NCBI RefSeq assembly: GCF_009768885.1
Contig: NZ_WSQA01000012.1
Location: forward strand, 107,270-171,269
Source of the DNA: Sphingobacterium humi
GTDB taxonomy: Bacteria > Bacteroidota > Bacteroidia > Sphingobacteriales > Sphingobacteriaceae
Direction of reading: 5' to 3'
Length of the DNA: 64,000 nt
Part shown: positions 37,701-47,503 of the stretch, piece after piece
Numbering within the stretch: position 1 is the first letter of the stretch
Layout of the letters: every line of letters starts with the position of its first letter
Made by a program: the position numbers and the translations under genes
The notes under the pieces: generated by a model
What the model was told of the DNA's origin: nothing
What the model saw: only the letters and a program-made list of their open reading frames with translations
The model's database searches: none

Positions 37701-39071
37701 AACGTACGTACCGTTGAAAAAGAAGGTGAAGATGGTCCATACCAAGTTGTATTAGGTCGTTCTGGAGAGATTAAGGTGGTAAATGCCGAAAACAAGGTGA
37801 TGTATCAACAAATCATCCCTTACGGTTCCAACTTATTCGTTAAAGAAGGCGATAGCGTTGAGAAAGGTCAGAAATTAGTTGACTGGGATCCATATAATGC
37901 CGTGATTATCTCTGAGTTTGCTGGTAAGGTTGAGTTTGATGCTATCATTGAAGGAGTTACCTTCCGTGAGGAGTCTGATGAGCAAACCGGTCACAAAGAG
38001 AAAGTAATTATCGAGACTCGTGATAAAACGAAAAACCCGATGATTAAGGTATTGGATAACAAAGGCGAAATCATCCGTTCTTACAATATCCCGGTAGGTG
38101 CCCACGTTTCGGTATCCAATGGACAGAAGGTGAAAGAAGGCGCGGTATTAGTTAAGATTCCTCGTTCTACAGGTAAGACCCGCGATATCACGGGTGGTCT
38201 TCCTCGTGTAACGGAGTTATTCGAGGCTCGTAATCCATCTAACCCAGCTGTAGTAACAGAAATCGACGGTGTTGTATCCTTAGGAGGTGTTAAACGTGGT
38301 AACCGTGAGATCTCTATCGAGTCTCGTGACGGTCAAGTGAAGAAATACTTGGTACCACTTTCGAAACACATCTTAGTACAAGATAACGACTTTATCAAAG
38401 CAGGTATGCCATTGTCAGATGGTCAGATTTCTCCTGGAGATATCTTATCGATCAAAGGCCCGGCTGCCGTTCAAGAATATATCGTAAATGGTATCCAAGA
38501 GGTTTACCGCTTACAAGGGGTAAAAATCAACGATAAGCACTTTGAAACCATCGTTCACCAAATGATGCAGAAAGTGAATATCGAGGATCCAGGAGATACA
38601 CGTTTCTTAGAAAAAGAAGCTGTAAACAAGTGGGACTTCATGGAAGAAAACGATTCCTTGTATGACAAGAAAGTAATCGTTGATGCCGGTGATTCTAAAA
38701 CTTTACGTCCAGGACAGATTGTAACTTTACGTAAATTACGTGAGGAGAACTCAAGCCTTAGACGTCAAGACTTGAAATTGGTTGAGGTTCGCGATGCGAT
38801 TCCAGCAACATCAAGCCCGTTATTACAGGGTATCACAAGAGCTTCCTTAGGTACGAAATCATTTATCTCTGCGGCTTCCTTCCAGGAAACAACCAAGGTG
38901 TTAAATGAGGCTGCAATCGCAGGTAAACGCGATGATTTATTAGGCTTGAAAGAAAACGTAATTGTTGGTCACTTGATTCCTTCAGGTACCGGTTTACGTC
39001 AGTACAGCAACATCATCGTAGGTTCTCGTGAAGAGTACGATCAATTACTAGCGTCGAAAGAAGAAGACTAG
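34794..39071 (+). CDS. rpoC: RNA polymerase subunit beta'
   Basis: 1425 aa. The N-terminal zinc site is [11 protein letters not shown]...CDRCG, the catalytic magnesium loop NADFDGD is near residues 472-478, the bridge/trigger region includes [16 protein letters not shown], and the second zinc site is [16 protein letters not shown]. All catalytic residues are intact. It ends the operon and is followed by a strong terminator at 39147. Confidence 0.99.
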   Translation: MSYKKDNKIKSNFTSITISLASPETILERSSGEVTKPETINYRTYKPERDGLFCERIFGPVKDYECHCGKYKRIRYKGIVCDRCGVEVTEKKVRRERMGHINLVVPVAHIWYFRSLPNKIGYLLGLPTKKLDMIIYYERYVVIQPGIKEEDGISYMDFLTEEEYLDILDTLPKENQYLDDTDPQKFVAKMGAEALEDLLRRLDLDQLSYDLRHQAANETSQQRKNEALKRLHVVEAFRGANDHIENRPEWMIVKIVPIIPPELRPLVPLDGGRFATSDLNDLYRRVIIRNNRLKRLIEIKAPEVILRNEKRMLQEAVDSLFDNSRKVNAVKTEGNRALKSLSDILKGKQGRFRQNLLGKRVDYSARSVIVVGPHLKLHECGLPKDMAAELYKPFIIRKMIERGIVKTVKSAKKIVDRKDPVVWDILENVLKGHPVLLNRAPTLHRLGIQAFQPTLVEGKAIQLHPLVCTAFNADFDGDQMAVHLPLGNAAILEAQILMLAAHNILNPANGSPVTVPSQDMVLGLYYITKGRKTDNTLVMKGEGSTFYSAEEVIIALNENKVDLHAFIKVKTQIKTKEGEFKDAIIDTTVGRVIFNQIVPEEVGYINELLTKKSLRNVIGEIVKNTGMARAAKFLDDMKELGFQTAFKGGLSFNLQDLNIPAAKADLIQQATNEVEEVMNNYNMGFITNNERYNQIIDIWTRINNRLTAHVMDILSNDNQGFNSVYMMLDSGARGSKEQIRQLCGMRGLMAKPQKSGTSGGEIIENPILSNFKEGLSVLEYFISTHGARKGLADTALKTADAGYLTRRLHDVAQDMIVVEQDCNGLRGIYTTALKDNDDIVEPLYDRILGRTPLNDVVHPETNELIVAANDDITEEVAEAIEQAGIEGVEIRSVLTCESKRGVCACCYGRNLASGKRVQLGEAVGVIAAQSIGEPGTQLTLRTFHVGGTASNIAAESSIISKYDGRVEFENVRTVEKEGEDGPYQVVLGRSGEIKVVNAENKVMYQQIIPYGSNLFVKEGDSVEKGQKLVDWDPYNAVIISEFAGKVEFDAIIEGVTFREESDEQTGHKEKVIIETRDKTKNPMIKVLDNKGEIIRSYNIPVGAHVSVSNGQKVKEGAVLVKIPRSTGKTRDITGGLPRVTELFEARNPSNPAVVTEIDGVVSLGGVKRGNREISIESRDGQVKKYLVPLSKHILVQDNDFIKAGMPLSDGQISPGDILSIKGPAAVQEYIVNGIQEVYRLQGVKINDKHFETIVHQMMQKVNIEDPGDTRFLEKEAVNKWDFMEENDSLYDKKVIVDAGDSKTLRPGQIVTLRKLREENSSLRRQDLKLVEVRDAIPATSSPLLQGITRASLGTKSFISAASFQETTKVLNEAAIAGKRDDLLGLKENVIVGHLIPSGTGLRQYSNIIVGSREEYDQLLASKEED

Positions 39072-39146
39072 TAAATCATATAGAATCGCGTATGTAGCGG
39101 GTTAGGGTATTCAGCCCTACGGTTCGCATCCGGTTTTACAACTTAT

Positions 39147-39190
39147 AAATGGTCTGGATTTCTATTGAAATCCAGACCATTTTCTTTTTT
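39147..39190 (+). terminator. Terminator of the rplKAJL-rpoBC operon
   Basis: AAATGGTCTGGATTTC-TATT-GAAATCCAGACCATTT stem of 16 bp followed by TCTTTTTT. Confidence 0.9.
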
Positions 39191-39260
39191 ACAAAACCCG
39201 AATGTTCAAGTGTAACAAACCAAAAGCCTTGCTAAGGGTTTAATGTGAAGTAATTATTTA

Positions 39261-39291
39261 TTTTTTGTTAATTAGTATATAATTTATATTG
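39261..39291 (+). promoter_or_regulatory. Candidate promoter of the MgtC-like gene
   Basis: TTTTTTG (39261-39267) and TATATTG (39285-39291) are 17 bp apart; the -7 box lacks one T of TAnnTTTG. The gene starts 21 bp later. Confidence 0.5.
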
Positions 39292-39311
39292 AAGGGAGTT
39301 TTACTGTATTT

Positions 39312-39980
39312 ATGAATATTGAGATGATAACAGATCAATTGGTATTTGATTGGAATGATTTATTGAAGGCTATTTTTTCTTTGGCGGCGGGCTTCGTACT
39401 GGGCTTCGAGCGGGAATGGAAAGATAAATCGGCTGGATTTAAAACCATTTCTATTATATGTTTGGGCAGTACGTTATTTTCAATTTTATCGCTGAAGCTG
39501 GGTGCTGGCGATTCCGAAGATGCTACCCGGATTGCCTCTTATGTGGTTTCCGGAATTGGGTTCTTGGGTGCCGGTGTCATCTTTAAAGACGGCGTCAATG
39601 TGAATGGACTTACCACCGCCAGTATTATCTGGATGTCGGCGGCCGTGGGGATGGCCATCGGCTTCGGGATGTTCGTTATTGCGTTGATCTTCTTGGTTGC
39701 CTGTTTTGCAGTTATTATTTCCGGACCTATCCTCAACCGCTATGCCTTCCGTAACCTGGTGAAGATAGTCACCGTGAAGTTCGATACCCATCAGCTGGCC
39801 GATCGGGATCAGTTTATTCATGATTTAAGGCCCTATGTGAAGCAGTTAAAAGTAAAATCACAAACCCTCAATAAAGAGGGATTGGTTTTAGCAATGGAAG
39901 TCTTGATCGATAAGGCAAAGATTAAAGATTTCGAACAATGCCTTATGGCACATCCTTCCATTTCCGAAGTTACTTTATAG
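39312..39980 (+). CDS. MgtC/SapB-family membrane protein
   Basis: 222 aa. Four to five membrane helices in the N-terminal 145 residues include AAGFVLGFEREWKDKSAGFKT, the family hallmark, and GIGFLGAGVIFKDG...GLTTASIIWMSAAVGMAIG. A C-terminal soluble ACT-like domain follows (about 150-222). MgtC relatives are linked to growth at low magnesium and to modulation of ATP synthase or transporters, but many homologues have no proven role. It is convergent with eda, leaving 4 bp between stops. Confidence 0.88.
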   Translation: MNIEMITDQLVFDWNDLLKAIFSLAAGFVLGFEREWKDKSAGFKTISIICLGSTLFSILSLKLGAGDSEDATRIASYVVSGIGFLGAGVIFKDGVNVNGLTTASIIWMSAAVGMAIGFGMFVIALIFLVACFAVIISGPILNRYAFRNLVKIVTVKFDTHQLADRDQFIHDLRPYVKQLKVKSQTLNKEGLVLAMEVLIDKAKIKDFEQCLMAHPSISEVTL

Positions 39981-39984
39981 GGGC

Positions 39985-40632
39985 TTAGGCTTTGGCCCAA
40001 GCCAGTACCTTTTCGCAGTTTGCAGCAATATCAGTCAGGTTGTATTGTCCATCCTGTTGCTTAAACAATTTGGAACCCATACCCACCGAGCTAACCCCAG
40101 CGGCAAACCAGCTCTTGATATTATCTTCAGCGACATCAACACCACCTGTTGGCATAAACTTCATGCTCGGGAACAGGGGCTTAATGCCTTTCAAGAAGCC
40201 TGTTCCTAAGGTTTCCCCCGGGAAAAGCTTCACAAAGTTGCAGCCCGCAAACATTGCATTGGCAATCTCTGTTGGCGTCATGCAGCCTGGAATCCAAAGG
40301 CAATGGTTGGCTTCGGCCACTTTAGCTATGGAAGCTATAAAGATCGGGCTTACCAAGAACTCGGCACCCAGCGCCAGGAAGCGTTCGGCGGCGTCGGTAT
40401 CCATAATCGTTCCGATACCCAAGGTGAGGTCGGGCATTTCCTGCTGTTTATATTCGTACAGCGCTTTAAAGTTAGGCTCGGCCTGAGGGCCGCGGTTTAC
40501 GAATTCAAAGACCCGGATTCCACCGTTGTAACAAGCCTTCAGCACTTGTTTACAGGTTTCTAAATCGTCGTGATAAAATACCGGGATAACCGGGTAAGCT
40601 TCAATTTTCTGTATAATTTCTTCTTTTTGCAT
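39985..40632 (-). CDS. eda: KDPG / 4-hydroxy-2-oxoglutarate aldolase
   Basis: 215 aa from the ATG at 40632, one base after the stop of kdgK; an ATG at 40650 would overlap that gene by 17 bp. The frame stays open further upstream into kdgK, but that extension has no homology-like features. Conserved segments are YPVIPVFYHDD, GGIRVFEFVNRGP, GAEFLVSPIF and CNFVKLFPGE, where the Lys is the Schiff-base residue. It cleaves 2-keto-3-deoxy-6-phosphogluconate to pyruvate and glyceraldehyde-3-phosphate. Last step of the hexuronate pathway whose other genes surround it. Confidence 0.93.
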   Translation of the reverse strand: MQKEEIIQKIEAYPVIPVFYHDDLETCKQVLKACYNGGIRVFEFVNRGPQAEPNFKALYEYKQQEMPDLTLGIGTIMDTDAAERFLALGAEFLVSPIFIASIAKVAEANHCLWIPGCMTPTEIANAMFAGCNFVKLFPGETLGTGFLKGIKPLFPSMKFMPTGGVDVAEDNIKSWFAAGVSSVGMGSKLFKQQDGQYNLTDIAANCEKVLAWAKA

Positions 40633-40633
40633 G

Positions 40634-41626
40634 CTATTCAAATTTTCCATTTCCAAAATCTCCTTCCACAAATAATTTCTGGTATCCGGCACCGGTTGCG
40701 ATATCAATAATGCGCTTCGGGTCCTTAGTTTGGCGCAGGGCATGAATGAAGCCCGCCATAAAGGCATCGCCACTACCGATGCGATCGATGATGTCGTAGG
40801 TTTCAAAAACTCGGGAAACCGTGTGCTCCTGCCGGTTATGGTAAGTACCGAAGAATAGATTATGCTTCGGGTTATCCATAAAGCGGAAGGTATTGGCCAC
40901 GTGCTCCAATTGTGGATACTTGCTGAACAAAGCCGCTGCCGATACATTTGCTGCGGCAATCATTTCCTGAATATCACTGTTTCTATCCAGCTGATCAGGC
41001 AGGGCAATGCCCACCATGGTATGCGCAGCCCAAATATTACCCATAATCACGTGGCAATAGTCTAATAAGGGCGGCATTATCTCCAAGGGTTCTTTGCCAT
41101 ACTGCCACAGGCGATTGCGGTAATTTAAATCGACCGAAATATAAATATTCCGGGCTTTCGCCTCTTCCAATAATCGCTTGGTTAAGTCGGCCATTTCTTG
41201 GTTTAATGCCGGCGTTAAGGCCGTCCAATGCAGCCAATCCACATCCGCAAACAGGCAATCAAAATCGATATCCTCCGCTTTCAGCTGGCTGAAGCTGGAA
41301 TACTTCCGATCGTAGATGACCTCGCCTTTACTGAGCCCGTTTGCCGAAAGCAGCAGGTAAGCGCCAAGGCGATCGCCGATATGCAGGCATTTTTGGCAAT
41401 CGACGCCTTTTTCTTCCAGTAAGGCTAAAATTTCTGTACTCAATTTATTTTCCGGGAAAGCCGATGCATACTGCACAGGGGTTCCCATGAGGGCTAGTGA
41501 AGTGGCGACATTGGCTTCCGATCCACCAGGATAGATGCGCAATAAGTTTTGCTGACTGCCAAAAAAGCTGTCGCCGACGCTCTGCTGCCGAATTAATATT
41601 TCTCCGAATGATAATACGTGTGGCAT
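40634..41626 (-). CDS. kdgK: 2-keto-3-deoxygluconate kinase, PfkB family
   Basis: 330 aa. N-terminal FGEILIRQ, the YPGGSEANVATSLALMG sugar-binding region and the C-terminal PfkB motif DRIGSGDAFMAGFIHAL with catalytic Asp are present. Alone the family could be fructokinase or ribokinase, but cotranscription with eda and divergence from uxuA make 2-keto-3-deoxygluconate the likely substrate. The product is KDPG, used by the next gene. Confidence 0.88.
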   Translation of the reverse strand: MPHVLSFGEILIRQQSVGDSFFGSQQNLLRIYPGGSEANVATSLALMGTPVQYASAFPENKLSTEILALLEEKGVDCQKCLHIGDRLGAYLLLSANGLSKGEVIYDRKYSSFSQLKAEDIDFDCLFADVDWLHWTALTPALNQEMADLTKRLLEEAKARNIYISVDLNYRNRLWQYGKEPLEIMPPLLDYCHVIMGNIWAAHTMVGIALPDQLDRNSDIQEMIAAANVSAAALFSKYPQLEHVANTFRFMDNPKHNLFFGTYHNRQEHTVSRVFETYDIIDRIGSGDAFMAGFIHALRQTKDPKRIIDIATGAGYQKLFVEGDFGNGKFE

Positions 41627-41639
41627 AGGTTTTTAATTA

Positions 41640-41769
41640 CTGCAATATACTTGTTTTTGCTCGTTTCCGATCGAATATCTCCGAAAACGTTAGCGTAATT
41701 ATACTCAGGCTAAGGTTGTTTTATTCGGTTTTAATTGCTTATTATTGAAAGTACAATCAAACCGAAACT
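41640..41769. promoter_or_regulatory. Divergent control region of the hexuronate genes
   Basis: The 143-bp gap between kdgK and the SDR gene must hold both promoters. TTCGGTTT (41724-41731) and AAACCGAA (41759-41766) form perfect 8-bp inverted arms just before the SDR start. AAAACGTTAGCG at 41687-41698 has a LacI-like AACGTT centre. No regulator gene is in the window. Confidence 0.35.
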
Positions 41770-42591
41770 ATGAGTATTCTAGATAAATTTTCCTTGAAAG
41801 ATAAAGTTATTGTGATTACGGGAGGAACCGGCATCCTGGGTAAGTCATTCGTGCATGCCTTGGCTGAGGCGGGGGCAAAAGTTTGTATCATAGGCCGCAG
41901 TCAAGACAAGATTGACGAACGCGTGGCACAGGTAGAGGCGTTGGGCGCTGAAGCCTTGGGCGTGGTTTGCGACGTGATGAACGAAGGATCGGTGCAGGAA
42001 GCAAAGGAACGTATTCTGCAACATTGGGGAACGATTGACGGCCTTGTGAATGCCGTTGGCGGGAATATCCCTGGTGCCACCATTGGTGACGATCAGAATA
42101 TTTTCGACAATAAAATACAAGACACTATCAAAGCGATTGAACTGAACCTATACGGCACCATTATTCCCACCCTGATATTAGGGCAGGTGATTGCCGAAAA
42201 AGGAGCAGGGGCCATCATCAATATCTCCTCGCTGGCTGCAAGCCGCCCTTTAACCCGGGTGTTAGGCTATACGGTAGCCAAACATGGTATTGATGGGTTT
42301 ACGAAATGGATGGCCTCCGAGTTGGCCTTGCGCTATGGCGATAAGGTACGCGTGAATGCCATTGCGCCGGGCGTGTTCTTAACCGAACAAAACCGCGCTC
42401 TGTTAACCAACCCTGATGGCAGCTATACCAGCCGTGCGCAAAAGTTTATCAACGGAACGCCCTATCAACGTTTAGGCGATCCTTCGGAATTGGAAGGAAC
42501 CTTGGTTTACCTGTTAAGTGATGCCTCTGCATTTGTAACAGGCGAGACCATATTCGTAGACGGTGGTTTCAATACTTGGTGTGGGGTTTAA
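41770..42591 (+). CDS. SDR-family D-mannonate oxidoreductase (fructuronate reductase)
   Basis: 273 aa, classical short-chain dehydrogenase. Cofactor loop TGGTGILG at residues 18-25, NAVGG, catalytic Ser in INISSLAA and catalytic YxxxK in GYTVAKHG. The extended C-terminal region ETIFVDGGFNTWCGV is typical of the mannonate/gluconate group. It is placed 12 bp before uxuA, so it most likely reduces D-fructuronate to D-mannonate, replacing the non-homologous long-chain UxuB of enterobacteria, as in Bacillus-type pathways. The exact substrate is inferred from context. Confidence 0.85.
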   Translation: MSILDKFSLKDKVIVITGGTGILGKSFVHALAEAGAKVCIIGRSQDKIDERVAQVEALGAEALGVVCDVMNEGSVQEAKERILQHWGTIDGLVNAVGGNIPGATIGDDQNIFDNKIQDTIKAIELNLYGTIIPTLILGQVIAEKGAGAIINISSLAASRPLTRVLGYTVAKHGIDGFTKWMASELALRYGDKVRVNAIAPGVFLTEQNRALLTNPDGSYTSRAQKFINGTPYQRLGDPSELEGTLVYLLSDASAFVTGETIFVDGGFNTWCGV

Positions 42592-42603
42592 ATAAAGCTT
42601 ACT

Positions 42604-43776
42604 ATGCAATTTTTAGAACAAACATGGAGATGGTATGGCCCGAACGATTCGGTGTCCTTACAAGACGTTAAACAGGCCGGAGCGACCAGCATTGTGACGG
42701 CTTTGCATCATATTCCCCATGGCGAAGTATGGCCATTGGAAGATATACAGGAACGGAAACGTATTATTGAAGAAGCCGGATTGGTGTGGTCGGTGGTGGA
42801 AAGTGTACCCGTACATGAAGCCATTAAGACCCGAGCTGCCGATGCCGATGCTTATTTAGAACGCTACAAACAATCTTTGGCCAACCTGGCCGCCTGCGGC
42901 ATCAAAACCGTATGCTATAATTTTATGCCGGTATTAGACTGGACCCGTACCCAGCTTGATTTAGTGATGAAAGACGGCTCGAAAGCCTTGTATTTCGACT
43001 GGATTGACCTGGCGATATTCGATATCTATATCCTAGAGCGTGAAAATGCCCATCAAGATTACGATATGAGCATCCGGGAAGTTGCCAAAGAAAAATTCGA
43101 ACGCCTCAGTTCCGCCGAGCGTCAAGAACTGGAAAAAGTAGTCTTGATGGGTATTCCCGGCGAGAGCGATATCACCCTGGACTCTTTAAAAGCCAGTATT
43201 GCCGTGTATGCGGAGATTGGATTTGAAGGCCTACGGCAGAACCTACTTTATTTTCTGGACGCAATTTCAGCGGTATGTGAGGAAAACGGTATTAAGATGA
43301 CCATCCACCCAGATGATCCACCTTACCCTATTTTAGGGCTGCCGCGCATCGTGAGCAATGCCGAAGACCTAAACTTCATCATCCATGAGCAGCCAGGCGA
43401 ATTTAACGGCATTTGTTTCTGCACCGGTTCCTTGGGTGCCGGCCCGAAAAATGACCTTCCGGCCATTTTCGAACAGGTAAAACACCGGGTTAATTTCGTG
43501 CACCTGCGGAATGTGAAGCGCGATGAAATCGGTTCTTTCTATGAAGCCGATCATTTAGACGGCGATGTGGATATGTATAAGGTGATGCTTGGCTTGGTTG
43601 CGGAAAACCAAAACCGAAAACAAGCTATCCCCTTCCGACCCGATCATGGCCATCAAATGCTGGACGACCTGAACAAGGTTACCAATCCAGGCTACTTCGC
43701 TATTGGTCGCCTTCGTGGGCTGGCCGAGCTGCGCGGCTTGGAACTCGGTATCATTCGTGCGAAAAAAGCCGAATAA
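42604..43776 (+). CDS. uxuA: Mannonate dehydratase
   Basis: 390 aa, usual length. N-terminal FLEQTWRWYGPNDSVSLQDV and conserved TALHHIPHGEVWP, MTIHPDDPPYPILGLPRIV, CTGSLGA and FRPDHGHQMLDD, which supply the metal ligands His, Cys and Asp. It dehydrates D-mannonate to 2-keto-3-deoxygluconate, the substrate of KdgK encoded divergently. Glucuronate isomerase (uxaC) and a transporter are not in the window. Confidence 0.96.
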   Translation: MQFLEQTWRWYGPNDSVSLQDVKQAGATSIVTALHHIPHGEVWPLEDIQERKRIIEEAGLVWSVVESVPVHEAIKTRAADADAYLERYKQSLANLAACGIKTVCYNFMPVLDWTRTQLDLVMKDGSKALYFDWIDLAIFDIYILERENAHQDYDMSIREVAKEKFERLSSAERQELEKVVLMGIPGESDITLDSLKASIAVYAEIGFEGLRQNLLYFLDAISAVCEENGIKMTIHPDDPPYPILGLPRIVSNAEDLNFIIHEQPGEFNGICFCTGSLGAGPKNDLPAIFEQVKHRVNFVHLRNVKRDEIGSFYEADHLDGDVDMYKVMLGLVAENQNRKQAIPFRPDHGHQMLDDLNKVTNPGYFAIGRLRGLAELRGLELGIIRAKKAE

Positions 43777-43808
43777 TTCAACCCTAGAAACGCAATTCAT
43801 ATCAATAT

Positions 43809-43840
43809 AGGGCCTCGATGCGAATCGATGCCCTTTTCTT
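43809..43840 (+). terminator. Terminator after uxuA
   Basis: AGGGC-CTCGAT-GCGA-ATCGAT-GCCCT stem with one mismatch followed by TTTTCTTTTG. Confidence 0.75.
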
Positions 43841-44066
43841 TTGTATCTGCAGCAAACCTACCTCAACAGGGGTCTAATTCACCCCTATTTATGATCCTTT
43901 TTTTAGCCCTTTCAAATCCCATTGCAAAGGGGATTGATACGGGTGAGAAAGGGGAGTGAAAAGGGAGTGAAAAGGGAAAAGTTAGTGAGTAGTCAGTATT
44001 TAGTAGGTAGTATTTAGACCAATGGGAAAAGAAATTATTAGGAAGCTAAGCCAATAGCTAGGCAAA
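43841..44066. repeat. Gap with a hairpin-repeat fragment and AGTATTTAG run
   Basis: 43915-43975 carries CCCATTGCAAAGGGG followed by TGATACGGGTGAGAAAGGGG, the reverse-oriented copy of the hairpin repeat at 21341 lacking one arm. 43984-44017 is an AGTATTTAGTAGGTAGTATTTAG run. No gene seen. Confidence 0.65.
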
Positions 44067-44103
44067 AAAAAGAACCGGCTTGTGGGCCGGTTCTGTCTTT
44101 TTA
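44067..44103 (-). terminator. Terminator of the ftsK-lolA operon
   Basis: AGAACCGGC/GCCGGTTCT stem with A and T tracts on both sides, so it may work in both directions. Confidence 0.8.
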
Positions 44104-44116
44104 AAATACATTTGGT

Positions 44117-44758
44117 TTAGCGTAAATCCACCAGTTCATAGCCCGGATAGTTTGCTTTCTGGTATTGGAAAGTAGCGGCCGGAATGGGGTTATTTACGTA
44201 TAAGGTGTTAATCGTATAAGTATAACGAGCACCAGACTTATCAAAAATAGTGACATCGTGAATGTGCTTATTCTTATTGACGCGCAATTTAATCTTGAAA
44301 TAATTGCGTTTCGTGTCTTCCGGAGAAAGCTCGATCACGGTTAATTTGCCAAGCCCTTTTACGGTTTCATCGTCTGAACTTACATACTTAAATCCGCTTT
44401 TATAAAAGGTGAAGATGTTGTTGGGGCCGATGGAAGCGTTGCTGTTGTCTACCTCCGACACCTCGGTTGTTTTATCTTCTTTGGCGGCAAACCATTGGGT
44501 TTTCCCATCGGAAATCAAGTCTTGATTGGGCAGTTCAATTTTATATTGCTGCTTGGCCTTGTTCATATACATTTTACCTTTATTGCTGTAGTTCTCGCCT
44601 TCGGCTTGAACGGCTTTAAACGTAAAATCTGTTTGGATGGTTTGGTAACCATCGTATTTTATAGATACTTCGTCCAGTACGGATTTTGCGTATTGATCTT
44701 GTGCTTGGGCGTTTCCTATAAAAAGGAAAGCGATACTTGCCAGTAAAATTCTAATCAT
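44117..44758 (-). CDS. LolA-like outer-membrane lipoprotein carrier
   Basis: 213 aa. Signal peptide (about 1-19, ending NAQAQ) followed by an open half-barrel pattern with YQTIQTDFTFKAVQAEGE, GKMYMNKAKQQYKIELPNQ and ARYTYTINTLYVNNPIPAATF, typical of LolA family members. LolA carries lipoproteins across the periplasm from LolCDE to the outer membrane. It is 2 bp after ftsK and shares its promoter, a neighbour pair common in Bacteroidota. Confidence 0.88.
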   Translation of the reverse strand: MIRILLASIAFLFIGNAQAQDQYAKSVLDEVSIKYDGYQTIQTDFTFKAVQAEGENYSNKGKMYMNKAKQQYKIELPNQDLISDGKTQWFAAKEDKTTEVSEVDNSNASIGPNNIFTFYKSGFKYVSSDDETVKGLGKLTVIELSPEDTKRNYFKIKLRVNKNKHIHDVTIFDKSGARYTYTINTLYVNNPIPAATFQYQKANYPGYELVDLR

Positions 44759-44760
44759 CT

Positions 44761-47361
44761 TTAATTTTCTTTTCTTAACGTCTCCAAATACTGTTCCAAC
44801 GAATATTCATCCGGGTAAAGCACCTCGCGTGCCTTGCTGCCCTCAAATGGACCTACGATACCTGCAGCTTCCAATTGATCGATGATTCGTCCAGCGCGGT
44901 TATAACCTAATTTTAACTTACGCTGTATTAAAGATGTTGAGCCTTGTTGATGCATCACAATCAGGCGGGCAGCCTCCTCGAATAGCTGGTCGCGATCGGA
45001 AAGATCGAAATCGGCCATCGCGTCGCCATCGCCGTTCGGATCCACATATTCCGGCAAGTAATGTGCAGAAGGGTAGCCGCGTTGGGAACCGATGTAATCG
45101 GATACCAAATCAACTTCCGGCGTGTCTACAAATGCACATTGGATACGGATTAAGTCAGATCCGGTGGCTAAGAGCATATCCCCGCGTCCAATCAGCTGAT
45201 CGGCACCGCCGCTATCTAAAATCGTGCGTGAATCGACTTTAGATAATACCCGGAAGGCCAAACGTGCCGGGAAGTTCGCCTTAATCGTACCGGTAATAAT
45301 ATTCACCGATGGTCTTTGCGTTGCAATAACCAGGTGTATACCTACCGCACGGGCCAACTGTGCCAAACGCGCAATCGGGGTTTCTACCTCTTTTCCTGCC
45401 GTCATCATCAAATCGGCAAACTCATCAATAATAAGAACTATAAACGGTAAGAATCGATGACCCTCCTCAGGGTTTAATCGTCTATTGACAAATTTTACAT
45501 TATATTCCTTTAAATTCCTTACTTGAGCGTTCTTCAATAGATCATAACGCTGATCCATTTCAATACACAAGGAATTTAACGTGTTGATTACCTTCTTGGT
45601 ATCGGTAATAATAGCGTCATCCTCATTCGGCAGCTTAGCCAAGAAGTGACGTTCTATTTTTTTGAACAGGGAAAGCTCCACTTTCTTCGGATCCACCAGT
45701 ACGAATTTCAGTTCGGCCGGGTGTTTCTTGAAGAGTAGGGAGGTTAAAATGGCGTTAATCCCCACCGATTTACCTTGCCCTGTGGCACCTGCCACCAATA
45801 AGTGAGGCATTTTCGCCAAGTCGGCAATATAAACCTCATTGGAAATGGTTTTACCTAAGGCAATAGGCAGGTCCATTTCTGTTTTCTGGAATTTCTCGGT
45901 AGCCAAAATAGAACGCATAGACACCATTTCTGGTGTACTGCTCGGCACCTCGATACCGATGGTACCCTTTCCAGGCATTGGGGCAATAATACGAATACCT
46001 AAGGCCGCTAAACTTAGGGCGATATCGTCTTCCAGGTTTTTGATCTTGGAGATACGAACCCCAGGTTTGGGGATGATTTCATACAAGGTAACCGTAGGGC
46101 CGATGGTGGCCTTAATATGCTCAATTTCGATGCTGTAGTTCCGTAACGTTTCTACAATGCGGTTTTTATTGGCCTCCAGCTCTTGTTGGTTGATGGTTAT
46201 TTTGCCGGTTCCATAGTCTTTTAGCAAGTCTAGGGTAGGGTATTTATAGCCGGAAAGGTCGAGTTTAGGGTCATATTCACCAAACTTCTCCACCAAATCG
46301 TTGGCTGTAATGGGTTTCTCCTCAATTACCTTCTCTACCGTTAAGGCAGGGCCCACGGATTCCAATTCATCTTCCATTTCCTCAGGTTCTTCAATGCTTA
46401 AGGCAATTTCTTCCTCCCGCACCGTGTTCACTACAGGCGCAGCTTTTACATTATTCACCTGCAGCGGTATACTGATGGTGTTTTCTTCCTCTTCAGGCTC
46501 CGTTACAGGATCCGGTTCTGCCTCCGTTGCTGTGTGGCTGTAGGAATGGGTAGTAACTTCGTTGTTTTTACGTTTGTTAATGCTGTTTTGTTGGGTTGCC
46601 AACAATTCATCGCTAAAATCTTCCCCTTCTTCTGCATCCTCGTCGAAATCGTCTTTTCCGGCACCTTGGAACGAGAACTTCAGGTCGAAGTTATACACCA
46701 ACACCAAAGCCGTTAATAACAAGAAGAGCAAGAGTCCGCCGGTACCCACAATTCCGACCTGCGCTTTGAGGATCTGGTTTGTCCAGAAGCCAAATTTACC
46801 TTCCAGAATATGCGGGGTATCGTATATAAAGTCTTGAATAAATCCGAAAGTAACCGATAGAAATAAGATAGAAACCACGCAATAAAGCAGGGTTTTCCAT
46901 ACCGGCAGCAATGATTTTTTGTACAGGAATTTGTAGCCTACCACAAATAGCACCACAATAAACAGGAAAGAAGCTACGCCAAACCATTCGTAAATAAATT
47001 GGTTGGCCAGCAAGGCGCCAAACTTACCCAGTTTATTTTCGACCAATGGAATCTCGGTATTCTCGTCGTGCAGCTCATCGGCTGTACTCATCAAGGTGCT
47101 CCAACCCCCATTGGTTTGGGCAATATAGCTTTGATCGGCCTTCCAGGTAAAGAGGTAAGATATAAAGGCTACCGCAAATAATCCAGCCAATAACAACAGA
47201 AATAACCCCAATATTTTGAGGCCTTTACGTTGTCCTTCAGAGAAATTGATTTGGTCGAAAGATTTTCGGGTGCTTCGTTTTTGATAGGATAAAGTAGTAT
47301 TCTTTGTCTTCTTTGTCCCGGTCGATCCACTACTGTTTTTAAATGTATTTAGTTTAGCCAT
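44761..47361 (-). CDS. ftsK: DNA translocase FtsK/SpoIIIE
   Basis: 866 aa. Four N-terminal membrane helices (about 48-70, 115-140, 150-170 and 195-220) anchor it at the septum. An acidic linker (about 225-370) leads to the RecA-like motor with Walker A GATGQGKSVGIN and Walker B FIVLIIDEFADLMM. The C-terminal winged-helix gamma domain (STSLIQRKLKLGYNRAGRI) reads KOPS-type polar sites. It moves chromosome ends through the closing septum for dif resolution. The linker is short compared with E. coli FtsK (1329 aa). TAAGTTTG at 47387-47394 on the minus strand is a likely -7 box. Confidence 0.96.
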   Translation of the reverse strand: MAKLNTFKNSSGSTGTKKTKNTTLSYQKRSTRKSFDQINFSEGQRKGLKILGLFLLLLAGLFAVAFISYLFTWKADQSYIAQTNGGWSTLMSTADELHDENTEIPLVENKLGKFGALLANQFIYEWFGVASFLFIVVLFVVGYKFLYKKSLLPVWKTLLYCVVSILFLSVTFGFIQDFIYDTPHILEGKFGFWTNQILKAQVGIVGTGGLLLFLLLTALVLVYNFDLKFSFQGAGKDDFDEDAEEGEDFSDELLATQQNSINKRKNNEVTTHSYSHTATEAEPDPVTEPEEEENTISIPLQVNNVKAAPVVNTVREEEIALSIEEPEEMEDELESVGPALTVEKVIEEKPITANDLVEKFGEYDPKLDLSGYKYPTLDLLKDYGTGKITINQQELEANKNRIVETLRNYSIEIEHIKATIGPTVTLYEIIPKPGVRISKIKNLEDDIALSLAALGIRIIAPMPGKGTIGIEVPSSTPEMVSMRSILATEKFQKTEMDLPIALGKTISNEVYIADLAKMPHLLVAGATGQGKSVGINAILTSLLFKKHPAELKFVLVDPKKVELSLFKKIERHFLAKLPNEDDAIITDTKKVINTLNSLCIEMDQRYDLLKNAQVRNLKEYNVKFVNRRLNPEEGHRFLPFIVLIIDEFADLMMTAGKEVETPIARLAQLARAVGIHLVIATQRPSVNIITGTIKANFPARLAFRVLSKVDSRTILDSGGADQLIGRGDMLLATGSDLIRIQCAFVDTPEVDLVSDYIGSQRGYPSAHYLPEYVDPNGDGDAMADFDLSDRDQLFEEAARLIVMHQQGSTSLIQRKLKLGYNRAGRIIDQLEAAGIVGPFEGSKAREVLYPDEYSLEQYLETLRKEN

Positions 47362-47503
47362 GCAAATGACGTGCTTTTTCTTCTTACAAACTTATAAAAA
47401 ATTGGTAGAATTGTTTGTCTTGATTGATTTGATTTGTGTTAACTTGTAGCAATAAGCTGTCCAAACTCGTTATACGATGAAAATAATATTTCATTTTAAT
47501 CTT

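Noticed and set aside
31409..37795. Many minus-strand ORFs over rpoB and rpoC
   Set aside because: They are antisense shadows produced by the strongly biased codon use of these genes.
40633..40959. N-terminal extension of the eda frame into kdgK
   Set aside because: It overlaps kdgK in another frame, and the aldolase fold starts at the ATG at 40632 or 40650.
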